Positions 55,662-63,094 of a stretch of 64,000 bases of DNA are shown here, piece after piece. Under the pieces are notes generated by a model. That model made no database searches. It saw only the letters and a program-made list of their open reading frames with translations, and was not told where the DNA came from. Position numbers and translations under genes: made by a program. Location: NCBI GenBank assembly GCA_030425395.1, contig JAUIAS010000008.1, positions 1 through 64,000 on the forward strand. Reading direction: 5' to 3'. Numbering within the stretch: the stretch's first letter is position 1; every line of letters begins with the position of its first letter. Source of the DNA: Alphaproteobacteria bacterium (lineage in GTDB: Bacteria > Pseudomonadota > Alphaproteobacteria > Rhodobacterales > Rhodobacteraceae).

Positions 55662-55689
55662 CCCCCGCCTGGTGCGGGGGTATTTTTTT
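55662..55689 (+). terminator. Rho-independent terminator after the LysR gene
   Basis: CCCCCGC (55662-55668) pairs with GCGGGGG (55674-55680) around a 5-base loop, followed by TATTTTTTT. It starts 37 bases after the stop codon. Confidence 0.85.
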
Positions 55690-55719
55690 GGGGGATATCT
55701 GCTGCTCCAATGCGAAACC

Positions 55720-55747
55720 GCCCCGCCGGGGTGCGGCGAGGCGGGGC
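55720..55747 (-). terminator. Terminator-like hairpin after the decarboxylase gene
   Basis: GCCCCGCC (55720-55727) pairs perfectly with GGCGGGGC (55740-55747) around a 12-base loop. On the minus strand it lies 33 bases after the decarboxylase stop and is followed by GGTTTCGCATT, a weak T tract. Confidence 0.55.
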
Positions 55748-55779
55748 AAATTATTGTCGCATCAGATCTGTCTGTCGGG

Positions 55780-56958
55780 TCAGAGAACCACAACATCCAG
55801 CGGCGGAAAGCCATTGAAGCCGATCGAGGCATATGTCGTGGTGTAGGCACCGCAATTGCGGATCACGATACGATCTCCAGCCCTGAGCGCGGTTGGAAGC
55901 TGAACCGGACGGGTTTCGTACAAGACATCGGCACTGTCGCAGGACGGACCGGCGAGGATGCAAGGGCCGGTTTCGCCGCCGTCATGGTCGGTCGAAAACT
56001 GGTACCGGATCGCTTCATCCATGGTTTCTGCCAAGCCGGAAAACTTGCCAATATCCAGATAGACCCAGCGGTGCAGATCGTTTTCGGATTTGCGCGAGAC
56101 CAACAGAACTTCTGCGGCGATGTGGCCCGCTTCGGCCACCATGCCACGGCCCGGCTCTGCCATAATGTGATCCACTTCGCCAAACCGGGCGCGAACCTGC
56201 TGCATCACCTCAGCCGCATATTCGCGGGGGGCGTCGATCGCTTCACCGTAGAACGCCGGGAACCCACCGCCGATGTTCAGCACCGAAAGCGCATGTCCCT
56301 TTGCGCGCGCTGCATGCCAAAGTTCAGCCACCTGATCGAGAACCGGAACCCAGAATGCCGCCTTGCGGGTCTGGCTGCCCACATGAAAGGACAATCCTAC
56401 CGGGTCAAGACCCAGCGAAACCGCGTGATCCAGAAGCCCCGGAACCGCAGCGGGGGCCGCGCCGAACTTGCGCGTCAAAGGCCAGTCAGCCATGCAGTTT
56501 TCAACGATCACGCGCAGATAGACCTGCGCGCCCGGTGCGTGCTCCGCGATCTTGGCCAGCTCTTCTTCAGCATCGGCGGCAAAAAGCGTGATCCCCGCGC
56601 GATGCGCAAAGGCGATATCAGACGGCTTCTTGATCGTGTTGCCGAACGAAATGTTTTCAGGGCGCGCCCCCTGATCAAGGCACAACTGGATTTCCACCCG
56701 GCTGGCGGCGTCGAAATGCGAACCCTTTTCCACCAGCAACCGAATGATTGCAGGCTCCGGGTTTGCCTTGACCGCATAGTGTATCGCCGCGTCTCCCAGC
56801 CCTTGGTTCAACGCATCATATTGGGCCGCGACACGCGCGCGATCAATGACGAGTGTGGGACGTTCAAAGCTGTTTTCGGCGATGTAGGCTTCGGCGGCGT
56901 CGAGGTGTTCTGTGTCAAAGGTGCTGAGCGCACCGAACGGCGTCACGTTCATAGTCAT
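55780..56958 (-). CDS. Ornithine/lysine decarboxylase, PLP fold type III
   Basis: A 392-residue eukaryotic-type decarboxylase. The PLP lysine is Lys64 in HYAVKANPEPAII, the glycine-rich phosphate site GGGFPAFYGE is near 231, EPGRGMVAEAG near 268 binds PLP, and catalytic Cys340 is in LAGPSCDSADVLYE. It makes putrescine (from ornithine) or cadaverine (from lysine). The start carries AGGAG 8 bases before the ATG. Upstream, 288 bases to the trcR stop leave space for a leader, but I could not confirm a riboswitch. Confidence 0.9.
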   Translation of the reverse strand: MTMNVTPFGALSTFDTEHLDAAEAYIAENSFERPTLVIDRARVAAQYDALNQGLGDAAIHYAVKANPEPAIIRLLVEKGSHFDAASRVEIQLCLDQGARPENISFGNTIKKPSDIAFAHRAGITLFAADAEEELAKIAEHAPGAQVYLRVIVENCMADWPLTRKFGAAPAAVPGLLDHAVSLGLDPVGLSFHVGSQTRKAAFWVPVLDQVAELWHAARAKGHALSVLNIGGGFPAFYGEAIDAPREYAAEVMQQVRARFGEVDHIMAEPGRGMVAEAGHIAAEVLLVSRKSENDLHRWVYLDIGKFSGLAETMDEAIRYQFSTDHDGGETGPCILAGPSCDSADVLYETRPVQLPTALRAGDRIVIRNCGAYTTTYASIGFNGFPPLDVVVL

Positions 56959-57193
56959 CTCCTAAAGAACGCGCCCATTTAAGGGCAGGGGTTTTTTGGG
57001 AGACGTTACCGTCGCTACATAAACGCGGGTCAGATGGACCGGCCAGAGGCGCGTGCGTTGGCGTCTGATGGCGCACATAATGCCTATGGGGATTCGTGCA
57101 AGGAAAACTTCTGGCCAAGATTGGTTTTTTCACCAAGCAGTCATTGCATTGCAGCCAAGCAACACCGACTGCGTCCCTCAGAAACCCAGCCAC

Positions 57194-57220
57194 AAAAAAG
57201 GGCGGACCAAAGGCCCGCCC
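57194..57220 (-). terminator. Rho-independent terminator after trcR
   Basis: On the minus strand GGGCGGGCC (57220-57212) pairs with GGTCCGCCC (57208-57200) with one G-U pair and a 3-base loop, followed by six T (57199-57194). It lies 26 bases beyond the stop codon. Confidence 0.85.
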
Positions 57221-57246
57221 GACAGATCACGACCTTGGGGTCGGAA

Positions 57247-58011
57247 TCAGTTATCTTCTTCGTCGTCATCCCCGCCGCCCTTGGGCAGGTTAAAGAAGCT
57301 GTCGGCATCGGCGATGGGCTTGTTGCGATCGTCATCGTCATCCTCATCGTTGGAGCCTCCGCCCAGCGTAAAGGTTTCAAGCCCTTCAATGGCTGTTGGA
57401 ATGCGCGGCTCCGCTTCCATGCCGAGGCTCTGCTCGGTGCTGACCAGCTTGCGACGTTCGTCATCGCTCATCACGACGCCTTCGGCAGCTTTCTTTGCAG
57501 CGGCTTTCTGAACGGCGGCGTCAAGCTCGGACTGCTTGCACAGGCCCAATGCGACCGGGTCGATAGGCTGAATGTTCTGGATGTTCCAATGCGTGCGTTC
57601 GCGGATCGCCTGAATGGTTGGCTTGGTCGTGCCCACAAGTTTGGAAATCTGGCCGTCGCTCAGTTCGGGGTGGAACTTGACCAACCAATAAATCGACGCC
57701 GGGCGATCCTGGCGCTTGGACAACGGCGTATAGCGCGGGCCACGGCGCTTCTCCTCGCCCTGAGCCGCGGGGTTGTGCTTGAGCTTGAGTTGAAACTGGG
57801 GGTTGGCCTGCGCGTTGTCGATGTCTTCCTGCGTCAACTGGTTGTTCGCCACGGGATCGAACCCCTTGACCCCGGTCGCCACATCGCCATCTGCGATGCC
57901 CTGAATTTCAAGTTCATGCATGCCGACGAAATCGGCGATCTGCTTGAAGCTGATCGTGGTGTTATCCACCAGCCAGACGGCGGTGGCCTTGGCCATCAAC
58001 GGTTTCGCCAT
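57247..58011 (-). CDS. trcR: TrcR/DUF1013 cell-cycle-related transcriptional regulator
   Basis: A 254-residue DUF1013 protein. LMAKATAVWLVDNTTISFKQ and IADFVGMHELEIQGIADGDV at the N-terminus, then RPASIYWLVKFHPELSDGQI and IRERTHWNIQNIQPIDPVAL, are the conserved alphaproteobacterial pattern. The family is known as TrcR. The last 35 residues are very acidic and Asp-rich (NDEDDDDDRNK and GGGDDDEEDN). It probably regulates cell-cycle genes with CtrA/GcrA pathways, by family knowledge. Confidence 0.85.
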   Translation of the reverse strand: MAKPLMAKATAVWLVDNTTISFKQIADFVGMHELEIQGIADGDVATGVKGFDPVANNQLTQEDIDNAQANPQFQLKLKHNPAAQGEEKRRGPRYTPLSKRQDRPASIYWLVKFHPELSDGQISKLVGTTKPTIQAIRERTHWNIQNIQPIDPVALGLCKQSELDAAVQKAAAKKAAEGVVMSDDERRKLVSTEQSLGMEAEPRIPTAIEGLETFTLGGGSNDEDDDDDRNKPIADADSFFNLPKGGGDDDEEDN

Positions 58012-58141
58012 GTCGCATCTCCTTTGCGCAAATCTTCCTCGTCGCCGGAATTCGGCTGTCCTGACCTTTGGTCCGGGACGGTTTCCTTTGTCGGGGAACG
58101 ATGGTGTGTATAGAGATCATGAGACTGGAAGGAAAGAGTGA

Positions 58142-58774
58142 ATGCGCCTGTGGGCCTTGATCGTTATGTTGTTTGCCGCCCCTGCCCTTGCGCAGGATCG
58201 TCGGGCTGGGGATTTTGATTATTATGTGCTGGCTCTGAGCTGGTCGCCGAGCTGGTGTGCCACCACAGGGGACGCGCGCGGATCGGACCAATGCAATGCC
58301 CGTCACGATCACGGCTGGATTCTGCATGGGCTGTGGCCTCAATACCACCGGGGCTGGCCGCAGTTTTGCCAAAGCGGCAAACAGCCCGCTTCGCGATCCC
58401 AAACCCGCGCGATGACAGATATCATGGGCAGCCCCGGTCTTGCATGGCATCAGTGGAAGAAGCACGGCACATGTTCAGGGTTGGATGCATCGGGCTATTT
58501 TGCGCTGTCCCGCGCGGCCTATGCCCGGATTACCCGCCCGGCGGCGTTTCGCAAACTGAACGAGACCGTTCGCCTGCCCGCACGCGTCGTTGAGGCGGCA
58601 TTTCTCAAGGCGAACAAAGGACTTGAGCCAGACGGAATAACCATCACCTGCAAACAAGGACACATCGCCGAGGCGCGCATCTGCCTGTCTCGCGATCTGC
58701 AATTTGTTCCGTGCGGCGCGGATGTCGTGCGCGATTGCCGCGATGAACGGGCGCTGTTCACGCCCGTTCGGTAA
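58142..58774 (+). CDS. Periplasmic ribonuclease T2 family protein
   Basis: A 210-residue protein with signal peptide (MRLWALIVMLFAAPALA). The CAS I motif ILHGLWPQ contains His62, and CAS II reads AWHQWKKHGTCSG with His108 and Lys107. The usual Glu of CAS II (HEW) is Gln104 here, which may affect catalysis. Six or more cysteines could form disulfides. It degrades RNA to 2',3'-cyclic phosphates outside the cytoplasm, giving nucleotides as nutrients. It ends 15 bases from the convergent quinone reductase gene. Confidence 0.87.
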   Translation: MRLWALIVMLFAAPALAQDRRAGDFDYYVLALSWSPSWCATTGDARGSDQCNARHDHGWILHGLWPQYHRGWPQFCQSGKQPASRSQTRAMTDIMGSPGLAWHQWKKHGTCSGLDASGYFALSRAAYARITRPAAFRKLNETVRLPARVVEAAFLKANKGLEPDGITITCKQGHIAEARICLSRDLQFVPCGADVVRDCRDERALFTPVR

Positions 58775-58789
58775 AGCTTTCCCTCTGGC

Positions 58790-59764
58790 TCAGATTTCCA
58801 GAATCGTGCAGCCCGTGGTTTGACGCGCTTCAAGCGCCTTGTGCGCTGCGGCCACATCATCAAGCGCAAAGCGCTGGTCAATCCTGATCTTGACGTCCCC
58901 GGATTGCACCTTGGCAAAAAGATGCGCCGCCATGTCCTGACAGGCGGCGTGATCGGCAATATGGGTGAACAGAGTGGGCCGCGTGATCTTGAGAGAACCC
59001 TTCGCCCCAAGAATACCGACGCTGAACGGCGGCACCGGGCCGGATGCGTTGCCAAACGACATCATCATGCCCAATGGTTTGAGCGAATCAAGTGACCCTT
59101 CAAACGTGTCGGCACCCACGGCATCCATAACCACATCGACGCCGGCACCGCCGGTCAGTTCCTTGACCTTGGCAGCGAAATCGTCGCTGCGGTAATTGAT
59201 GCAATGGCTCGCACCGTGGTCCAGCGCCAGTTGGCATTTTTCATCGGTTCCCGCAGTTCCGATCAAGGTAATGCCTTCAGATCGCGCCCACTGACATGCA
59301 ATCAGCCCGACACCGCCGGCAGCGGCATGGAAAAGGACGGTGTCGCCACGTTGCAAAGGTGACGTGCGGTGGAACAGATACTGCACAGTCATCCCCTTGA
59401 GCATCATGGCCGCGCCTTGCTCAAAGCTGATATCGTCCGGCAACGGGCATACCTGAGCGGCAGGCATAACACGCGCTTCGCAATAAGCTCCCGGCGGTTG
59501 CGACGCATAGGCAGCCCGATCTCCGGGTTTGAGATGGCTCACACCTTCGCCGACCGCGTCGATGATGCCTGCGGCCTCCATGCCCAAAGCATGGGGCAGC
59601 GACAGCGGATACAGACCCGTGCGTTGATAGACGTCGATAAAGTTCAGCCCCGCCGCCTTGTGCGTGATCCGCACCTCGCCCGGCCCCGGATCACCGACCG
59701 GCCTGTCGACGATCCTGAAATTCTCCGGTCCGCCAAACTCTTCTATGATGACTGTCTTGGCCAT
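58790..59764 (-). CDS. Zinc-free quinone oxidoreductase (QOR family, MDR)
   Basis: A 324-residue medium-chain dehydrogenase/reductase. AAGLNFIDVYQRTGLYPLSL, HALGMEAAGIIDAVGEG and the nucleotide-binding LFHAAAGGVGLIACQWARSE are the signature stretches of NADPH:quinone reductase (QorA). It reduces quinones or related carbonyls with NADPH. The ATG at 59764 gives MAKTVIIEEFGGPENFRIVD. It starts 25 bases after a second, PIG3-like member, and both follow COQ9. Confidence 0.9.
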   Translation of the reverse strand: MAKTVIIEEFGGPENFRIVDRPVGDPGPGEVRITHKAAGLNFIDVYQRTGLYPLSLPHALGMEAAGIIDAVGEGVSHLKPGDRAAYASQPPGAYCEARVMPAAQVCPLPDDISFEQGAAMMLKGMTVQYLFHRTSPLQRGDTVLFHAAAGGVGLIACQWARSEGITLIGTAGTDEKCQLALDHGASHCINYRSDDFAAKVKELTGGAGVDVVMDAVGADTFEGSLDSLKPLGMMMSFGNASGPVPPFSVGILGAKGSLKITRPTLFTHIADHAACQDMAAHLFAKVQSGDVKIRIDQRFALDDVAAAHKALEARQTTGCTILEI

Positions 59765-59789
59765 GTATGTTTTCCTTTTCTGAGGGACG

Positions 59790-60779
59790 TCAACCGCCTG
59801 CGACTTCCAGAACGATCTTGCCGATATGGCCGGAGCCTTCCATGCGGGCATGCGCATCACAGGCCCGAACCAGCGGAAATTCCGAATCCATCACCGGTGC
59901 AATCTTGCCCGCATCCAGCAACGGCCACACCTGCTCTCGCAAGTTCTGCGCGATGCGCGCCTTGGCCAGATCGCTCTGGGGGCGCAGGGTGCTGCCCGTC
60001 ATGGTCAGCCGGCGCGTCATCAACTGGGCAAAATTCATCTCGATTTTCGGCCCCTGGAGAAAGGCAATCTGAACCAACCGCCCGTCATCGGCCAATGACG
60101 CAATATTGCGTGGGATATAAGGCCCACCCACCATATCAAGGATCAGGTCGGCCCCGCCTTCGGCGCGCATGACCTCAACAAAATCCTCTTCACGGTAGTT
60201 GATCGCCCGCTCCGCCCCCAGTTCAATACAGGCGCGGCACTTGTCATCTGAACCTGCCGTTACGAACACGCGGGCACCGAAATGGTTCGCCAACTGGATT
60301 GCAGTGGTGCCGATCCCGCTGGACCCGCCGTGGATCAGGAAGCGTTCACCTGCCTTGAGCCCCCCACGCGTGAACACATTGGAAAACACGGTGAAAAACG
60401 TCTCGGGCAGGCACGCGGCCTGCTTTAGGCTCATTCCCTGAGGGATCGGCAGGCAATGGTCGGCTGGCGTTGCGACATACTCGGCATATCCGCCCCCCGG
60501 CAGCAGGCCACAGACCTTGTCACCAATTGTATATCCGCTGACACCGTCGCCTATGGCCACAACCTCGCCAGAGGCCTCAAGCCCCGGAAGATCGCTGGCA
60601 TCAGGCGGTGGCGCGTAATTCCCCGCGCGTTGCAGGGCATCGGGGCGGTTGACACCGGCCCACGCCACCTTGATCACGATTTGGCCGTGCTTGGCTTCGG
60701 GCATCGGGCGTTCAACGGGAACCAGCACCTCCGGTCCCCCCGGTGTGCTGATTTCTACGGCGCGCATCAATCTGGACAT
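59790..60779 (-). CDS. PIG3-type NAD(P)H quinone oxidoreductase
   Basis: A 329-residue MDR of the PIG3/TP53I3 group. MRAVEISTPGGPEVLVPVER, GVNRPDALQRAGNYAPPPDA and IHGGSSGIGTTAIQLANHFG fit that family. It shares fold and gene neighbourhood with the next QOR but little sequence, so they are not a recent duplication. Quinone is the probable substrate. The ATG at 60779 is chosen because an upstream ATG (60803) adds non-conserved residues. Confidence 0.88.
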   Translation of the reverse strand: MSRLMRAVEISTPGGPEVLVPVERPMPEAKHGQIVIKVAWAGVNRPDALQRAGNYAPPPDASDLPGLEASGEVVAIGDGVSGYTIGDKVCGLLPGGGYAEYVATPADHCLPIPQGMSLKQAACLPETFFTVFSNVFTRGGLKAGERFLIHGGSSGIGTTAIQLANHFGARVFVTAGSDDKCRACIELGAERAINYREEDFVEVMRAEGGADLILDMVGGPYIPRNIASLADDGRLVQIAFLQGPKIEMNFAQLMTRRLTMTGSTLRPQSDLAKARIAQNLREQVWPLLDAGKIAPVMDSEFPLVRACDAHARMEGSGHIGKIVLEVAGG

Positions 60780-60857
60780 GTGACGGTTCCTCCTTGTTGG
60801 CAAAGTCGTAGCAACACACGCACAACAAAGAAACAGGGGATCGGCCTCAATTTCGGG

Positions 60858-61556
60858 CTATCGCCCGGACCGCCAACTTCCCGGAAGATCAATATCGGGC
60901 GTCCGCACCGGTGCGCGAACCTGGCCCATGATCCAATTCGGGCCACTCAATAATTTTTGCAGCACCGGGTTGGCGTTCACCTGCGCCTTGAATTTTTCGA
61001 TCTGCATCACGTTTTCGATGCGCCGGTCGAGAAACTCCCAAGTCGCCTGATGATCGGCACTGTCGTCCCCAAGCCAGAACAGAACCGTCGCGGAATAGAC
61101 AGCCGATAAGGTCGCGCGCTTTGTATACCAGTTCACATCGTCCGACGTGTCGCCCAGCGCCGTCCATATTTCATCGCACGTGTCCCAGACCAGACGCGCA
61201 CCTTCGGGGGCGTGATTTGGCAACGCGAACAAGGTCGTGCCGCGCCGGACTGCTTCTTTGTCCGTGGCGGCCTCAAGGCGGAAACGCACCGCCGCCGCGA
61301 TCCGGTCGCGAAACCGCATCGCCGACAGATCTTCGGCCTTGAGCCGCGCGACCATCTGCGCATCACCCCTCTTGTGATACGCAACCGCTAAATCCAGCGC
61401 CCCGCGCGGGCACACGCCACGCGCCACAACCGGGTCAATCCCGGCCTCGGCCACGGCTGCCTTGAACGTCGCGTCCGACCATCCATCGAACACGACATGC
61501 AGCATCGCCGCGTCCAAAAGGGCGTCTTTGACTGTGTCATGCGGCGGTATCATCAT
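60858..61556 (-). CDS. COQ9 family protein (ubiquinone biosynthesis)
   Basis: A 232-residue protein. GWSDATFKAAVAEAGIDPVV and ARGVCPRGALDLAVAYHKRG at the N-terminus form the TetR-like part, followed by the lipid-binding helices including DEIWTALGDTSDDVNWYTKR and SAVYSATVLFWLGDDSADHQ, typical of COQ9. It supports Coq7-type hydroxylation in ubiquinone synthesis. It is the first of three minus-strand genes with two quinone oxidoreductases, divergent from rpsU. Confidence 0.88.
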   Translation of the reverse strand: MMIPPHDTVKDALLDAAMLHVVFDGWSDATFKAAVAEAGIDPVVARGVCPRGALDLAVAYHKRGDAQMVARLKAEDLSAMRFRDRIAAAVRFRLEAATDKEAVRRGTTLFALPNHAPEGARLVWDTCDEIWTALGDTSDDVNWYTKRATLSAVYSATVLFWLGDDSADHQATWEFLDRRIENVMQIEKFKAQVNANPVLQKLLSGPNWIMGQVRAPVRTPDIDLPGSWRSGR

Positions 61557-61581
61557 GCGGCTCCTTCGTTTGTGGTCATAC

Positions 61582-61610
61582 TAGACAACATAGGAAGGCT
61601 TTGCTATACG
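61582..61610 (+). promoter_or_regulatory. Candidate rpsU promoter
   Basis: TAGACA (61582-61587) and TATACG (61605-61610) are separated by exactly 17 bases, a good match to a housekeeping promoter. It lies 54 bases before the rpsU ATG. Confidence 0.5.
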
Positions 61611-61663
61611 GCCACTTCCTGCAAATCCTTGCAACTCAAACTTAGAAAGGTGGTGAAAACCAC

Positions 61664-61870
61664 ATGCAGGTTAGTGTTCGCGACAACAACGTCGATCAGG
61701 CGCTTCGTGCCCTGAAGAAAAAGCTCCAGCGTGAGGGTGTCTTTCGTGAAATGAAGCTCAAGCAGCATTTCGAAAAGCCGTCCGAGAAAAAAGCGCGCGA
61801 GAAAGCTGAAGCGATTCGTCGTGCCCGGAAACTGGCGCGTAAGAAAGCCCAGCGCGAAGGTATGCTCTAA
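61664..61870 (+). CDS. rpsU: 30S ribosomal protein S21
   Basis: A 68-residue basic protein with AAAGGTGG before the [43 protein letters not shown] and [20 protein letters not shown] are the standard S21 sequence. It binds the 30S subunit near the anti-Shine-Dalgarno region. It stands as a single gene between a promoter and a strong terminator. Confidence 0.97.
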   Translation: MQVSVRDNNVDQALRALKKKLQREGVFREMKLKQHFEKPSEKKAREKAEAIRRARKLARKKAQREGML

Positions 61871-62187
61871 GCACCTTCGATCCAGCTTTGGACACAATAA
61901 TGATGACCCCCGTGGCCCGGCCCCGGGGGTTTGTCTTTTGGATGATACGATTGCCGTCGGCTGGCCCCGTCTGGCCCACCACCGAACCATCCCGCGCGAC
62001 GGACATCGCAGGCATCGGAACGCCGGAACCCAAACTGCCTGTGCCCCTGTGCGCACGGGGTGTTCTTTCTTGCAGTCTGCCACCCGCTGGAACACTGTTC
62101 CGAAAAAAGGCATTCTACTGCCACAAGGGTGGAATGACCCATCCAGCCATTTAGATTGAACATAAACCAACAGACCGGAGATGCAGC
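61871..62187. other. Intergenic region between rpsU and yghU
   Basis: A 317-base stretch. The left part holds the rpsU terminator; the right end holds the yghU leader with CGGAG before its ATG. An 88-codon open frame (61888-62154) has no ribosome-binding site, crosses the terminator and looks non-coding. I see nothing else in it. Confidence 0.6.
61906..61939 (+). terminator. Rho-independent terminator after rpsU
   Basis: ACCCCCG (61906-61912) and CGGGGGT (61924-61930) form the stem with a GC-rich 11-base loop, followed by TTGTCTTTT. It starts 36 bases after the rpsU stop. Confidence 0.8.
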
Positions 62188-63060
62188 ATGACGGATACCT
62201 ACGAGCCCCCCAAAGTGTGGACATGGGATCAGGAAAGCGGGGGACGCTTTGCCAGCATCAACCGGCCTATCGCAGGCGCGACCCACGACAAGGACCTGCC
62301 AATCGGGAAACACCCACTACAGCTCTATTCCCTTGCCACACCCAATGGCGTCAAAGCGACTGTCATGCTCGAAGAGCTTTTGGCGCTGGGGCACACCGGG
62401 GCTGAATATGACGCGTGGCTGATCAATATCGGGGAAGGCGATCAATTCGGATCCGGCTTTGTGGCGGCAAACCCCAATTCCAAGATCCCGGCCCTTATGG
62501 ATCACACCACTGACCCGGCCACCCGTGTCTTTGAATCCGCCTCCATCCTTCTTTATCTGGCCGAAAAATTCGGGGAGTTCATTCCAACGGATGCCAGAGC
62601 GCGCACCGAGTGCATGAGCTGGGTTTTCTGGCAAATGGGCAGTGCGCCGTATCTCGGCGGCGGATTTGGACATTTCTACGCCTATGCACCGGAAAAATGG
62701 GAATACCCGATCAACCGCTTTGCAATGGAGGTCAAACGACAGCTTGACGTTCTGGACCGCGAACTGGCGGAAAATGAATTTATTGGCGGCCCTGATTATA
62801 CGATTGCCGACATGGCCATTTGGCCGTGGTATGGTCAACTTGTTCTGGGGCGGCTCTATAGCGCGGCGGGATTTCTTGATGTGACCAGCTATGAAAACGT
62901 CATGCGTTGGGCCAAACAGATTGATGCGCGGCCTGCCGTGCTGCGGGGCCGGATGGTCAACCGAGCCTTCGGTGAACCGTCCCTGCAACTACACGAACGC
63001 CACGACGCCAGCGATTTTGACACAAAGACCCAAGACAAGATCGCGCCTGCCGAAGAGTGA
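62188..63060 (+). CDS. yghU: YghU-type glutathione-dependent disulfide-bond oxidoreductase (GST fold)
   Basis: A 290-residue GST-like protein. GGRFASINRPIAGATHDKDL and GKHPLQLYSLATPNGVKATV are typical for YghU/YfcG Nu-class proteins. FESASILLYLAEKFGEFIP is the glutathione-binding ESxxI stretch, and TIADMAIWPWYGQLVL the C-terminal helix cap. It reduces disulfides with glutathione. CGGAG lies about 8 bases before the ATG at 62188. Confidence 0.92.
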   Translation: MTDTYEPPKVWTWDQESGGRFASINRPIAGATHDKDLPIGKHPLQLYSLATPNGVKATVMLEELLALGHTGAEYDAWLINIGEGDQFGSGFVAANPNSKIPALMDHTTDPATRVFESASILLYLAEKFGEFIPTDARARTECMSWVFWQMGSAPYLGGGFGHFYAYAPEKWEYPINRFAMEVKRQLDVLDRELAENEFIGGPDYTIADMAIWPWYGQLVLGRLYSAAGFLDVTSYENVMRWAKQIDARPAVLRGRMVNRAFGEPSLQLHERHDASDFDTKTQDKIAPAEE

Positions 63061-63072
63061 TCGGTCACGGCC

Positions 63073-63094
63073 GCGGGGGGGTTAAGCCCCCCGC
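63073..63094. terminator. Hairpin between yghU and GMC oxidoreductase stops
   Basis: GCGGGGGG (63073-63080) pairs perfectly with CCCCCCGC (63087-63094) around a 6-base loop. It spans the stop codon of the convergent GMC gene and follows yghU by 12 bases. There is no T-run on either side, so termination is uncertain. Confidence 0.5.

Noticed and set aside
55585-56982. 465-codon plus-strand open frame opposite the decarboxylase
   Set aside because: The minus strand holds a complete PLP decarboxylase with all active-site residues; the plus frame crosses two hairpins and has no motif.
57034-58113. 359-codon plus-strand open frame opposite trcR
   Set aside because: Shadow of the DUF1013 gene; the conserved family sequence is on the minus strand.
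61888-62154. 88-codon open frame after rpsU
   Set aside because: No ribosome-binding site, overlaps the rpsU terminator, and has a composition unlike proteins in this window.
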